Origin: Chersky-806 sp038252255
GTDB taxonomy: Bacteria > Actinomycetota > Acidimicrobiia > IMCC26256 > JAENVU01
Reading direction: 5' to 3'
NCBI GenBank assembly: GCA_038252255.1
Contig: JBBSAM010000010.1
Coordinates: 1 to 64,000, forward strand
Length of the DNA: 64,000 nt
Shown here: positions 25,611-33,966 of the stretch, one piece after another
How positions within the stretch are numbered: position 1 is the first letter of the stretch
How the letters are laid out: the number at the start of each line of letters is the position of its first letter
Notes under the pieces: generated by a model
What the model was told of the DNA's origin: nothing
Seen by the model: only the letters and a program-made list of their open reading frames with translations
Databases searched by the model: none
Position numbers and translations under genes: made by a program

Positions 25611-26051
25611 GTGAGCAGCCTGTGGACACCTTACGGCGAGGACCCCGTACCCCCCGCCTCAGACCAAACATCCGGGACGACCACGCCCTCGCCCGGCGGA
25701 ACCGGTGGCGGACCGGGTGCTCCCGGCGACGATCAGGGCCAGGAGCTCGATCCCGAGCAGATGCGCGAGATGCTCGCCCGCCTCGCCGCGACGCCGGTCG
25801 AGGCGATCGTGACCCAATTCGCGGTCGAGCTGCAGGAGATCGCGGTCCTGCACCTCGGCCTCGCATCGGAGCGACCCGAGTCGCTCGCGAGCGCGGCCAT
25901 GGCACTGGACGCGATGGGTGGGCTCGTCGACGCGCTCGGCGACCGCCTCGGGCCGAACGCCGAGCCGCTCCGCCAGGCCGTCGCCGCACTCCGCTTGGGA
26001 TTCGTCGAGGTGGCCGGGGAGATCGGCAAGGGCGACGCGGCCACCCCGTAA
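25611..26051 (+). CDS. DUF1844-like protein
   Basis: The 146-residue protein has a proline/glycine-rich, probably disordered N-terminal third and a helical C-terminal domain (ATPVEAIVTQFAVELQEIAVLHLGL ... SAAMALDAMGGLVDAL) that resembles the DUF1844 family. Such a gene is commonly found divergent from infC in actinobacteria, as here. Function is unknown. GTG 25611 is chosen because GGGAGG lies 8 bases before it; a TTG 21 bases earlier overlaps that site. Confidence 0.65.
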   Translation: MSSLWTPYGEDPVPPASDQTSGTTTPSPGGTGGGPGAPGDDQGQELDPEQMREMLARLAATPVEAIVTQFAVELQEIAVLHLGLASERPESLASAAMALDAMGGLVDALGDRLGPNAEPLRQAVAALRLGFVEVAGEIGKGDAATP

Positions 26052-26063
26052 GTCCTGACACAC

Positions 26064-27884
26064 ATGGGCCTACGCATCGAGGACTACGCCCTCATCGGCG
26101 ACACGCAGACCGCGGCGCTGGTGGGAAAGAACGGCTCGATCGACTGGCTGTGCGTCCCGCGCTTCGATTCGGGTGCCGTCTTCGCCGCGCTCCTCGGCGA
26201 CCGCGACAACGGACGGTGGCAGATCTGTCCGGCCGGTGGGCTCCGGCGTACCGAACGCCGCTACCTCGACAACACGCTCGTGCTCGAAACGACGTTCCAC
26301 ACCGACGACGGTGTGGTGCGGGTCACGGACTGCATGCCGATCCGCGGTCGCACCGTCGACGTCGTCCGGCTCGTCGAAGGTGTCTCGGGGCGGGTCCCGA
26401 TGCACATGGACCTGACGATCCGGTTCGATTACGGATCGATCGTCCCGTGGGTCGGACGGAGTGGAGACGGGATCCTCTCCGCGGTCGCGGGCCCCGACGC
26501 GATCTGCCTGCGCTCCCCCGTGCACACGCACGGCGCCGGGAAGGCCACGGTGGCGGACTTCGTCGTGGAGGCGGGCGAGAAGCTGCCGTTCGTGCTCGCG
26601 TACCACCCGTCGCACGAACCTGCACCCCGGTTCGTAGACGCGGAGCGCGCGGTCAAGGAGACCGCGCGCTGGTGGCGGCGCTGGGCGAAGCAGTGCACGT
26701 ACGAGGGTGAGTGGAAGGACGCGGTGATGCGTTCGCTCATCACTCTCAAGGCGCTCACGTACGCGCCCACCGGCGGGATCGTCGCCGCGCCGACGACATC
26801 ACTCCCCGAGTGGATCGGCAGCGTGCGCAACTGGGACTACCGGTTCTGCTGGTTGCGCGACGCGAGCCTCACGCTGATGGCGCTCACCGTCGGCGGGTAC
26901 CACGAAGAGGCGTTGGCCTGGCGGGACTGGCTGCTCCGGGCGGCCGCGGGAGATCCCGAGGATCTGCAGATCATGTACGGCCCGGCGGGCGAGCGACGCC
27001 TGACCGAGTACACCGTCGACTGGCTGGACGGCTACGAGCGATCGGCGCCGGTCCGAGTCGGCAACGCGGCCAGTGAGCAGTTCCAGCTGGACGTGTACGG
27101 CGAGGTGCTCGCGACGCTGCACCAGACCCGCAAGCTGATTCCGGGCGGCGAGGGCCACCGCGACTCGTGGGGCCTCGAGATCGCGCTCCTCGGCACCCTC
27201 GAGAACTTCTGGCGTCGCCCGGACGAGGGCATCTGGGAGGTGCGTGGCCCGCGCCAGCACTTCACCCACTCCAAGATGATGGCGTGGCTCGCGTTCGACC
27301 GGGCGGTGAAGGGAGCCGACGAGTTCGACCTCGAGGGGCCCGTCGAACGGTGGCGAACGACGCGCGACGAGATCCACCGTCAGATCTGCAACGAGGGATT
27401 CGACGCCGAGATGGGCGCGTTCACCCAGGCGTACGGATCGAAGCAGCTCGACGCCGCGGTGCTCATGATGCCGATGATCGGGTTCCTCCCCGGGACCGAT
27501 GAACGGGTGATCGGTACCGTCAACGCGATCGAGCGCCACCTGATCAAGGACGGGTTCGTCTCGCGGTACCAGACGAGTCCCAACGGGGAGGTCGACGGGC
27601 TTCCGGCCGGCGAAGGCTCCTTCCTGCCGTGCTCGTTCTGGATGGCCGACAACCTCGCTCTCATCGGCCGCCACGACGACGCGGTCGCGCTGTTCGAGCG
27701 TCTCCTCGGTCTGGCCAACGACGTCGGGCTGCTGGCCGAGGAGTACGACGGACGCGGGACCAGCGGGGGCCGCCAGCTCGGCAACTTCCCGCAGGCGTTC
27801 ACGCACGTCTCGCTCGTCAACACCGCCGCGCACCTCTCGCAGGTCGGGCCGGTGCGACCCGGCGAGTCCGGCCTGCTGATGTGA
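26064..27884 (+). CDS. glycoside hydrolase family 15 protein (trehalase/glucoamylase-like)
   Basis: The 606-residue cytoplasmic protein has the N-terminal super-sandwich domain (IEDYALIGDTQTAALVGKNGSIDWLCVPRFDS) and an (alpha/alpha)6 barrel with RNWDYRFCWLRDASLTL, the acidic region EYTVDWLDGYE and GEGSFLPCSFWMADNLAL, holding the likely catalytic glutamates. This subfamily includes the mycobacterial trehalase, so trehalose is a plausible substrate; a glucoamylase role on alpha-glucans is the alternative. No signal peptide. ATG 26064 is 12 bases after the DUF1844-like gene. Confidence 0.9.
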   Translation: MGLRIEDYALIGDTQTAALVGKNGSIDWLCVPRFDSGAVFAALLGDRDNGRWQICPAGGLRRTERRYLDNTLVLETTFHTDDGVVRVTDCMPIRGRTVDVVRLVEGVSGRVPMHMDLTIRFDYGSIVPWVGRSGDGILSAVAGPDAICLRSPVHTHGAGKATVADFVVEAGEKLPFVLAYHPSHEPAPRFVDAERAVKETARWWRRWAKQCTYEGEWKDAVMRSLITLKALTYAPTGGIVAAPTTSLPEWIGSVRNWDYRFCWLRDASLTLMALTVGGYHEEALAWRDWLLRAAAGDPEDLQIMYGPAGERRLTEYTVDWLDGYERSAPVRVGNAASEQFQLDVYGEVLATLHQTRKLIPGGEGHRDSWGLEIALLGTLENFWRRPDEGIWEVRGPRQHFTHSKMMAWLAFDRAVKGADEFDLEGPVERWRTTRDEIHRQICNEGFDAEMGAFTQAYGSKQLDAAVLMMPMIGFLPGTDERVIGTVNAIERHLIKDGFVSRYQTSPNGEVDGLPAGEGSFLPCSFWMADNLALIGRHDDAVALFERLLGLANDVGLLAEEYDGRGTSGGRQLGNFPQAFTHVSLVNTAAHLSQVGPVRPGESGLLM

Positions 27885-27900
27885 ACCGAAAGGAGCCACG

Positions 27901-28254
27901 GTGCCCGTCAAGCTGACCGAGATCGTGATCGATTGTGCCGAGCCCGAGGCGCTGGCCACGTTCTGGTGTGCGGTCCTCGGCTGGAAGGTCGTCGACCGGG
28001 ACGAGGGCTCGGTCGAGATCGGCCCGGGCGGAGGTGGTGGACCGACGTTGCTGTTCGAGCCGGTTCCGGAGGCGAAGGTCGTCAAGAACCGCATCCACCT
28101 CGACGTGCGACCGACCGAGGATCAGCGGGCCGAGGTCGGGCGGATCATCGGGCTCGGCGCGCAGCTGATCGACATCGGGCAGGGCAACGTCAGCTGGGTA
28201 GTGCTCGCGGACCCCGAAGGGAACGAGTTCTGCGTCCTGCGCGAGACCGCTTAG
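27901..28254 (+). CDS. VOC-superfamily (glyoxalase-like) protein
   Basis: The 117-residue protein has the paired beta-alpha-beta-beta-beta modules of the vicinal oxygen chelate fold: TEIVIDCAEPEALATFWCAVLGW, then IHLDVRPTED and WVVLADPEGNEFCVL near the C-terminus. This matches the glyoxalase-6 group common in actinobacteria; substrate unknown. GTG 27901 follows AGGAG by five bases and lies 16 bases after the GH15 gene. Its stop codon overlaps the expected stop of the opposite-strand DUF4870 gene (TTAG). Confidence 0.8.
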   Translation: MPVKLTEIVIDCAEPEALATFWCAVLGWKVVDRDEGSVEIGPGGGGGPTLLFEPVPEAKVVKNRIHLDVRPTEDQRAEVGRIIGLGAQLIDIGQGNVSWVVLADPEGNEFCVLRETA

Positions 28255-28741
28255 GCGCGCGGGCGGGCGCCGCGGACGAAGCGGATGGAGATCGGGTAGC
28301 GCCACCACACGCCTTGCGAGCACGCACGGCGCCCGTGATCGAGAAGCCCAGCACCGCGGCCTGCACCGCCCAGAGCAGAGGCATGAACGCGAAGAAGGCC
28401 GGAGAGCCTCCGTCGTCGCTGCCGATGGTCATCGCGATGCCGGCGAACCAGACGCCCATGCCGATCGCGTACAAGATGCTCGTCGTGATCATGAAGTTGA
28501 GGGCTTCGGTCGAGTGGTGCCGGACGTACTCGTTGTCGCGTCCCGCGGTCAGCCGGATGACGAGCGGCAGGACGAACCAGCAGGCGAAGAAGCCGAAGTG
28601 CGCGAGGACGGCGCCCGCCTTGCCCTCCGCCACGGGATCGCGGGGCATGACCGGCGCGTACGGTCCCCACGCGGAGCCGTCCCAGTACCGCATCGCCGAG
28701 CCGTCGTGATACCAACCCGGCGGTGTTGCCGTCTGCCCCAT
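28251..28741 (-). pseudogene. DUF4870-domain membrane protein with a one-base frameshift near its end
   Basis: The N-terminal part has the short repeat PPGWYHDGSAMRYWDGSAWGPY followed by a DUF4870 domain with three or four membrane helices (VLAHFGFFACWFVLPLVIRL, EYVRHHSTEALNF). In the starting frame the last recognisable residues are GFSITGAVRAR, after which it runs into nonsense for 38 residues. The expected C-terminal end, GVWWRYPISIRFV, is encoded in the next frame and stops at 28251. One missing base near 28311-28315 (CAAGGC for CAAGGGC on the minus strand) explains this. It is either a sequencing error or a recent mutation. Start ATG 28741 follows a GGGGGTG site. Confidence 0.75.
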
Positions 28742-28796
28742 CGTCACCCCCTGCGTGCCATGGAGTGTACGACCGTGCCGGCCGGCCCCTACCGAC

Positions 28797-29357
28797 CTAC
28801 CAGGGCGCGTCGGGCCAGACGGTGCGGGTGCGGTGCTCCGCGAGCCAGTCGGCGTCGCGGGTGCGGTACTCCGCCGGGAGCTCGCTCGGCGTGATGCCGA
28901 CGTCGAGGTCCACGACGTGAACGAGGAGCTCGCGCCAGCGCGACATCACGCCGTCGCGCACGGCCCGGACCCCGGCGCGAGCACGCGTGAGGCGGTTCCA
29001 CGCGCCGTCGGGCACGAGTGCCCAGGCAGCCACCAGCGCGACCTGGCTGTCGTGCAGGTCGGCGATCAGCACGTCGATCGGGCGGTCCGCACCGGCATCG
29101 ATGTCGGCGGCCCGTTGCTCGCTCCCGCCCGGGTACTGATCCACCACCTCGTCTCGCAGCACTCCCTCGACCATCCGGCGCTGCCCGTCCGCGTTGCGCG
29201 CGAGATGGGTGAGGACGTGTCCCCGCGACCAACCGGGGAGCCGGGTCGGACCGCGGGCGTCGGCCTCGGTCAGCCCGTCGACCGCCCCCGTGACCAGCAC
29301 GAACGCGCGGTCCACCGCCTCCAGATCCGCGCTCGGTCTCGCCCCGTCGCCGTCCAT
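28797..29357 (-). CDS. maleylpyruvate isomerase/DinB-like (mycothiol-dependent) family protein
   Basis: The 186-residue protein resembles the metal-binding four-helix-bundle domain of mycothiol-dependent maleylpyruvate isomerases: GWSRGHVLTHLARNADGQRRM carries a metal-ligand histidine, and WRELLVHVVDLDVG carries the later one. Family members use mycothiol, the actinobacterial thiol, or act as unknown transferases. ATG 29357 follows AGGGAG; the gene is divergent from the DUF1990 gene by 19 bases. Confidence 0.75.
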   Translation of the reverse strand: MDGDGARPSADLEAVDRAFVLVTGAVDGLTEADARGPTRLPGWSRGHVLTHLARNADGQRRMVEGVLRDEVVDQYPGGSEQRAADIDAGADRPIDVLIADLHDSQVALVAAWALVPDGAWNRLTRARAGVRAVRDGVMSRWRELLVHVVDLDVGITPSELPAEYRTRDADWLAEHRTRTVWPDAPW

Positions 29358-29364
29358 TGCTCCC

Positions 29365-29370
29365 TAGTCT
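29365..29370 (+). promoter_or_regulatory. -10 element of leaderless promoter (DUF1990 gene)
   Basis: TAGTCT is followed by exactly six bases and the GTG start at 29377, matching the leaderless pattern seen elsewhere in the window. Confidence 0.5.
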
Positions 29371-29376
29371 GACCCG

Positions 29377-29943
29377 GTGCACCTCACCCGCCGCGTCGAT
29401 CCCGATCGGCTCCACGAGTTCCTCTCGTCTCGGCTCGATGCGCCACTTTCCTACCCCGAGGTCGGCTCGTCACTCGGCACTCTCCCGATCGGTTACCGCC
29501 ACGACTCGTACGTGATGCGGCTCGGCGACGGCGACGCGTCGTACCGCCGAGCTGTGCAGGGACTCGTCGAGTGGCGTCCGCACCGGGCCGCAGGGGTGCT
29601 CGTGTATCCCCATGACGCGCCACTGACGACCGGAACGACGGTCGCTCTGGCGTTACCCCTCGTCGGCGTGCACGCGCTGGCCGCCTGCCGGATCGTGGCC
29701 GTCGTGCGCGAGGGGAGCCGGTTCGGGTTCGCGTACGGGACCGTCGCCGGTCATCCCGAGCGAGGTGAGGAGGCCTTCGTCGTCGAGCGCGACGGTGATG
29801 CGGTCCGCTTCCGGATCACGGCAGTCTCCAAGCCGGCCGACCCACTGGCCCGCATCGGGTCGCCGGTGACCCGTCTGGTCCAGCGTCGCGTGACCCGCGC
29901 GTACCTCGAAGGTCTCCGGGCCTTCGTCGCCGACTCGAGCTGA
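29377..29943 (+). CDS. DUF1990 family protein
   Basis: The 188-residue protein has the family pattern: an N-terminal SYPEVGSSLG, a central strand-rich part (YRRAVQGLVEWRPHRAAGVLVYP), and FGFAYGTVAGHPERGEEAF near the middle-to-end, closing with a helix rich in arginine (RLVQRRVTRAYLEGLRAF). Function is unknown, possibly a lipid- or steroid-binding fold. The GTG start lies six bases after TAGTCT. A strong hairpin follows its stop. Confidence 0.85.
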   Translation: MHLTRRVDPDRLHEFLSSRLDAPLSYPEVGSSLGTLPIGYRHDSYVMRLGDGDASYRRAVQGLVEWRPHRAAGVLVYPHDAPLTTGTTVALALPLVGVHALAACRIVAVVREGSRFGFAYGTVAGHPERGEEAFVVERDGDAVRFRITAVSKPADPLARIGSPVTRLVQRRVTRAYLEGLRAFVADSS

Positions 29944-29945
29944 CG

Positions 29946-29993
29946 TTTCGGGGCGCGTACGCGTCGCCCTGGCGACGCGGTCGCGCCCCGAAA
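29946..29993. terminator. long two-part hairpin between convergent genes
   Basis: Outer arms TTTCGGGGCGCG and CGCGCCCCGAAA are exactly complementary over 12 bases. Inside, CGCGTCGCC pairs with GGCGACGCG over 9 bases across a tight loop. It fills the gap between the DUF1990 stop and the stop of the opposite cold-shock-like gene, so it can act as a bidirectional terminator. Confidence 0.75.
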
Positions 29994-29998
29994 GGGGT

Positions 29999-30199
29999 CT
30001 AGGTGGTGGGGGCGATGGCGGCGGCTTCCCAGCGGCCGAGCTGGCCCGGGACGACCGCGAACTCGACCGCGACGTTCACCCCGATGGTGCGCGAGCCGTC
30101 CGCGATCCGGGTGCAGTGGAACGCGTACCGCCCGCCGTCCACGCTCTCGATCTCGCCCAGGCCCCGCCGCTCGTCGAACGCCACCACCCGACCGGTCAT
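29999..30199 (-). CDS. cold-shock-domain-like small protein
   Basis: The 66-residue protein reads like a divergent cold-shock OB fold: GRVVAFDERRGLGEI replaces the usual GTVKWFNxxKGFGFI, and YAFHCTRIADGSRTI replaces the second RNA-binding strand. It lacks the aromatic clusters of true CspA, so nucleic-acid binding may be weak. It starts 4 bases after hisG and is the end of that transcript. Confidence 0.7.
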   Translation of the reverse strand: MTGRVVAFDERRGLGEIESVDGGRYAFHCTRIADGSRTIGVNVAVEFAVVPGQLGRWEAAAIAPTT

Positions 30200-30203
30200 C
30201 GGC

Positions 30204-31079
30204 TCAGTGGACGATCTTGGCGATCGGGAGCTCGATGATGTCCGTGGCCCCCGCGTCCTTCAATGCCGGGATGAGGACGTTGATCTCGGACTTCGCGACC
30301 ACGGTCTCGACCGCGAACCCGTCCTCGCCGAAGAGCTTCGACACCGTCGGCGACTTCAACGCGGGGAGCAGCGCGATGACGGACGGGAGCGAGCGCTCCT
30401 CGACGTTCAGCTTCACGAGCACGCGGCCACGCGCTTCGAGCGCGCCCGTCAGCAAGGTGCGGATCTGCTCCATGGCCTTGCGCTTGGCCGGGTCTTCGTA
30501 CGCGTCACGGTTCGCGATGAGCTCGGTGTAGGAGACCAGGATGGTGTCGAGGATCTTGAGCCCGGCGGCCCGGAGCGCACGGCCGGTCTCGGTGATCTCC
30601 ACGACCGCGTCTGCGATCTCGGGGATCTTCGCCTCGGTCGCGCCGTACGAGAGGGTGATCTCGGCGTCGACACCCGCCTTGGTGAAGAAGCGACTCGTGA
30701 GCTCGGGATACTCGGTGTGGACCCTCACGCCCGCGGGGAGATCCACGACGGACGCGACGTCGGAGTCCCCCGCGACCGCGAGGACCATCCGGATCGGCCG
30801 CGCGGTGGCCTTCGAGTAGTGCAGCTCCGAGAGCGTCACGACGTCCGCGGACGTCTCCTCGATCCAGTCACGACCGGTCACCCCCACGTCGAACAGGCCC
30901 GAAGCGACGTAGCGCGGGATCTCCTGGGGGCGGAGCACGGTGACGTCGATGACCCGGGGGTCGTCGATCGATCCGCGGTAGTCGACGTCCGAATGGCGCA
31001 CGACGGCGAGGTCGGCGTCTTCGAAGAGCTGCAACGTGGCTCGCTCGAGCGAGCCCTTGGGGAGGACGATTCGCAACAT
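30204..31079 (-). CDS. hisG: ATP phosphoribosyltransferase, long form
   Basis: HisG makes the first committed intermediate of histidine synthesis from ATP and PRPP. The 291-residue protein begins with MLRIVLPKGSLE, has FDVGVTGRDWIEE and the PRPP-binding region, and ends with the C-terminal ACT-like regulatory domain (ARGRVLVKLNVEE ... INVLIPALKDAGATDI), so it is the histidine-feedback-sensitive long type that needs no HisZ. No other his gene is in the window. It lies 13 bases after ribH. Confidence 0.96.
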   Translation of the reverse strand: MLRIVLPKGSLERATLQLFEDADLAVVRHSDVDYRGSIDDPRVIDVTVLRPQEIPRYVASGLFDVGVTGRDWIEETSADVVTLSELHYSKATARPIRMVLAVAGDSDVASVVDLPAGVRVHTEYPELTSRFFTKAGVDAEITLSYGATEAKIPEIADAVVEITETGRALRAAGLKILDTILVSYTELIANRDAYEDPAKRKAMEQIRTLLTGALEARGRVLVKLNVEERSLPSVIALLPALKSPTVSKLFGEDGFAVETVVAKSEINVLIPALKDAGATDIIELPIAKIVH

Positions 31080-31092
31080 GTGAGAAGCGTTT

Positions 31093-31596
31093 CTAGTCGC
31101 CGGAGGCGCTCGGGTCCCCGAGTTTGGCGAGCTGGCGCAGCAATTCGATCATCTCGAGCGCCGTGTTCGCCGCTTCCTCCCCCTTGTGCCCCTCGCTGCC
31201 GCCGATCCGGTCGAGCGCCTGCTGCAGGGTGTCGGTCGTCAGCACGCCGAACACGATCGGGATCCCGGTCGTGAGCGCGACCTCCTGCAGGCCTCGAGCC
31301 GCCTCGCCGGCGACGAAGTCGAAGTGCGGCGTATCGCCCCGGATCACCGCGCCGAGGCACACGACGCTGTCGCACCAGCCGGAGTGCGCGAGGTGCTTGG
31401 CGACGAGCGGCAGCTCGAACGCGCCCGGTACCCACGCCACGCTGACGTCCTCGTCGGCCACTCCCGCGTCGCGCAGCGCTCGCCCGGCTCCCGCGAGCAG
31501 CTCGCCGGTGATGTGCTGGTTGAACCGGCTGACGACGATCGCGACCCGCATTCCGCGGCCGTCGACGTCGTGGGCCACGGCTGAGTACTCACCCAC
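31093..31596 (-). CDS. ribH: 6,7-dimethyl-8-ribityllumazine synthase
   Basis: RibH condenses the pyrimidine intermediate with the four-carbon unit from RibB to give lumazine. The 167-residue protein shows VAIVVSRFNQHITGELLAGA, VPGAFELPLVA, GAVIRGDTPHFDFVAGEAARG (catalytic histidine) and GVLTTDTLQQALDR. GTG 31596 has AGGAGG 9 bases upstream and overlaps the acetyltransferase gene by 8 bases. Confidence 0.96.
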   Translation of the reverse strand: MGEYSAVAHDVDGRGMRVAIVVSRFNQHITGELLAGAGRALRDAGVADEDVSVAWVPGAFELPLVAKHLAHSGWCDSVVCLGAVIRGDTPHFDFVAGEAARGLQEVALTTGIPIVFGVLTTDTLQQALDRIGGSEGHKGEEAANTALEMIELLRQLAKLGDPSASGD

Positions 31597-32134
31597 GTTC
31601 CGAAACCTCCTGGCTCTGGCGCGCGCCCGCCAGCGCGAGTCGCTGCAGGACATGCGGCACCCCGGCGTGCTCGACCGGCTCCGAACCCGTGAACCCGAGA
31701 CCCTCCATGGTGCGCTGCGAGGCGACGTTGCTCACGAGCGTGAAGCACACGAGCTCGTCGAGCCCCATCTCTTGGGCGATCCGCACGGCTCCACGACCTG
31801 CTTCGGTCGCGAGACCCTCACGCCACCGCGCCGGCGCGATCGCGTAGAGCAGCTCGACTCCCCCACGGCCACCGGTGTCGGTCTCGTGCAGCCCGACCCA
31901 GCCGACCGGATCGCCGGTTGCCCGGTCGTGCAGGATCCACGTCCCGAAACCTCGCCGGTCCCAGTGGTCGAGCATGCGGTCCCGCAGCTGCGCGACCGCA
32001 TCGGCGTCACGCGGTCCTCCCAGCGTCGCGTTCACGGCCGGGTCGCGAAACATCGTCGTGAGGAACGCGTCGTCCGCGAGCTCGATCCGCCGCGCCACGA
32101 GCCGCGCGGTCGAGAAGGTGTCCGGTGCCGGCAC
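31589..32134 (-). CDS. GNAT-family N-acetyltransferase (RimJ/RimL-like)
   Basis: The 181-residue protein has the GNAT order: TARLVARRIELADDAF at the start, GFGTWILHDRATGDPVGWVGL, the acetyl-CoA loop region RWREGLATEAGRGAVRIA, and SNVASQRTMEGLGF. It probably acetylates an amine on a small molecule or a ribosomal protein N-terminus. It is embedded between ribBA (3-base gap) and ribH (8-base overlap), so it is co-transcribed with riboflavin genes. Confidence 0.88.
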   Translation of the reverse strand: MPAPDTFSTARLVARRIELADDAFLTTMFRDPAVNATLGGPRDADAVAQLRDRMLDHWDRRGFGTWILHDRATGDPVGWVGLHETDTGGRGGVELLYAIAPARWREGLATEAGRGAVRIAQEMGLDELVCFTLVSNVASQRTMEGLGFTGSEPVEHAGVPHVLQRLALAGARQSQEVSERG

Positions 32135-32137
32135 CGC

Positions 32138-33364
32138 TCAGCTCCCCCCGAGCCCCTCGTCCTCGATGTCGAGGAGGTGCCCCATCTTGTCCTGCTTGGT
32201 GCGCAGGTACGCGATGTTCTCGCGGGTCGGGGGAATCGCCACGGGGACCCGCTCGACGATCTCGAGGCCGAAGCCCTCGAGCCCGCCGTACTTGGCCGGG
32301 TTGTTCGTCATCAGGCGCATGGTCGTGATGCCGAGGTCCACGAGGATCTGCGAGCCGATGCCGTACTCACGGGAGTCGGCCGGGAAGCCAAGGTCCTCGT
32401 TCGCCTCGACGGTGTCGCGGCCCTGGTCCTGGAGCGTGTAGGCCCGCAGCTTGTGGCCGAGGCCGATCCCGCGTCCTTCGTGCCCGCGGAGGTAGACGAC
32501 GACGCCCTGGCCCTCGTTGGCGACCTGCTCGAGGGCGCGGTCGAGCTGGAGCCCGCAGTCGCAGCGCAGCGACCCGAAGACGTCGCCGGTGAGGCACTCG
32601 GAGTGCACGCGGACGAGCACGTTCGGCTGGCCGGACACCTCGCCCCGCACGAAGGCCATGTGTTCGACCCCGTCGAGCAGGCTCTCGAACACGTACGCGG
32701 TGAAGTCGCCGTACTTCGTGGGGATGCGGGCCTCGGACACGCGCCGAACCAGCTTCTCGCGGTGCCGGCGGAAGCGGATGAGGTCGGCGATCGTGATCAG
32801 CTGCAGGCCGTGCTCGGCCGCGAAGGCTTGGAGCTGGGGCAGCCGGGCCATCGTGCCATCGTCGTTCACGACCTCCGCGAGCACGCCCGCCGGGGCCAGG
32901 CCCGAGAGGCGAGCCAGATCGACGGCCGCCTCGGTGTGGCCGGCTCGCTTCAGCACCCCGCCCTCCCGGTAGCGCAACGGGAAGATGTGGCCCGGCCGCA
33001 CGAAGTCGTCCGAACGCGCGGCCTGGTCCACGAGCGTGCGGACCGTGGTCGCACGGTCGACCGCGGAGATGCCCGTGGTCGTCCCGCTGCGGGCGTCGAC
33101 CGACACGGTGAACGCAGTGCGCTGCGACTCCGTGTTGTTCGACACCATCAGCGGGATCTGCAGCTCGTCGAGCCGCTCGCCCATCATCGGCATGCAGATG
33201 ACGCCGCTCGTGTGGCGGACCATGAAGCCCATGGTCTCGGGCGTGATCTTCTCCGCCGCGACGATGAGGTCGCCTTCGTTCTCGCGGTCCTCGTCGTCGA
33301 CGACGATCACGACCTCACCCCGGCCGATCGCGGCGATCGCGTTCTCGATGTGATCGAACGTCAT
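32138..33364 (-). CDS. ribBA: bifunctional DHBP synthase / GTP cyclohydrolase II
   Basis: The N-terminal half (about residues 1-205) is 3,4-dihydroxy-2-butanone 4-phosphate synthase with DDEDRENEGDLI and HTEAAVDLARLSG. The C-terminal half is GTP cyclohydrolase II, with the zinc cysteines in CLTGDVFGSLRCDCG and the GHEGRGIGL block. The 408-residue length is normal for RibBA. It provides both starting branches of riboflavin. The ATG overlaps the ribE stop (ATGA). Confidence 0.97.
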   Translation of the reverse strand: MTFDHIENAIAAIGRGEVVIVVDDEDRENEGDLIVAAEKITPETMGFMVRHTSGVICMPMMGERLDELQIPLMVSNNTESQRTAFTVSVDARSGTTTGISAVDRATTVRTLVDQAARSDDFVRPGHIFPLRYREGGVLKRAGHTEAAVDLARLSGLAPAGVLAEVVNDDGTMARLPQLQAFAAEHGLQLITIADLIRFRRHREKLVRRVSEARIPTKYGDFTAYVFESLLDGVEHMAFVRGEVSGQPNVLVRVHSECLTGDVFGSLRCDCGLQLDRALEQVANEGQGVVVYLRGHEGRGIGLGHKLRAYTLQDQGRDTVEANEDLGFPADSREYGIGSQILVDLGITTMRLMTNNPAKYGGLEGFGLEIVERVPVAIPPTRENIAYLRTKQDKMGHLLDIEDEGLGGS

Positions 33365-33966
33365 GGCCTGCTCGCTCTCTGGTCCAGTAGTCGCTCGACG
33401 TACTTCGCGAGCACGTCGACTTCCAGGTTGACCGGGTCGCCCGGCTGCTTGGCGCCGAGCGTGGTGACGGCGAGGGTGTGCGGGATCACCGCGATCTCGA
33501 AGCCGTCGTCGTCGAGGCCGGCCACCGTGAGACTGATCCCGTCGACCGTGATCGAGCCCTTCTCCACGATGTAGCGCGACAGGGAATCCGGGATCCGGAA
33601 GCGCATCCGGGTCGAACCGTCGGGCCGCGGCGCCCGCTCCACGAGCGCGCCCACACCGTCGACGTGACCCTGCACGAGATGACCGCCGAGCCGGTCTTCC
33701 AGTCGCACCGGCCGTTCGAGGTTCACGGGATCACCCGGGCGCAACGCGCCGAGGCTCGTGCGGCCCAGCGTCTCGGTCACCGCGTCCGCCGCCCACCAGC
33801 CCGTGCCGAGCTCGACGACGGTCAAGCAGCAGCCGTTCACCGCGATGGACGCGCCGATGACCGCGTCGTCGAGCACCGTGCTCGCTTCGATCTCGACTCG
33901 CGCACCGCCCTCGCGCGGACTCACCGCCCGGACCTGACCCAGCTCCTCCACGATCCCGGTGAACAT
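33361..33966 (-). CDS. ribE: riboflavin synthase alpha chain
   Basis: This enzyme dismutates two lumazine molecules to riboflavin. The 201-residue protein has the typical start MFTGIVEELG and two lumazine-binding repeats, with VNGCCLTVV in the first and GHLVQGHVDGVG opening the second, then VDGISLTVAG. It starts within a TGATG overlap with ribD. Confidence 0.96.
   Translation of the reverse strand: MFTGIVEELGQVRAVSPREGGARVEIEASTVLDDAVIGASIAVNGCCLTVVELGTGWWAADAVTETLGRTSLGALRPGDPVNLERPVRLEDRLGGHLVQGHVDGVGALVERAPRPDGSTRMRFRIPDSLSRYIVEKGSITVDGISLTVAGLDDDGFEIAVIPHTLAVTTLGAKQPGDPVNLEVDVLAKYVERLLDQRASRP

Noticed and set aside
31124..33574. 816-codon open frame on the plus strand over the rib operon
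   Set aside because: It lies exactly antisense to ribH, GNAT, ribBA and ribE, which have clear conserved motifs; long antisense frames are expected at this GC content.
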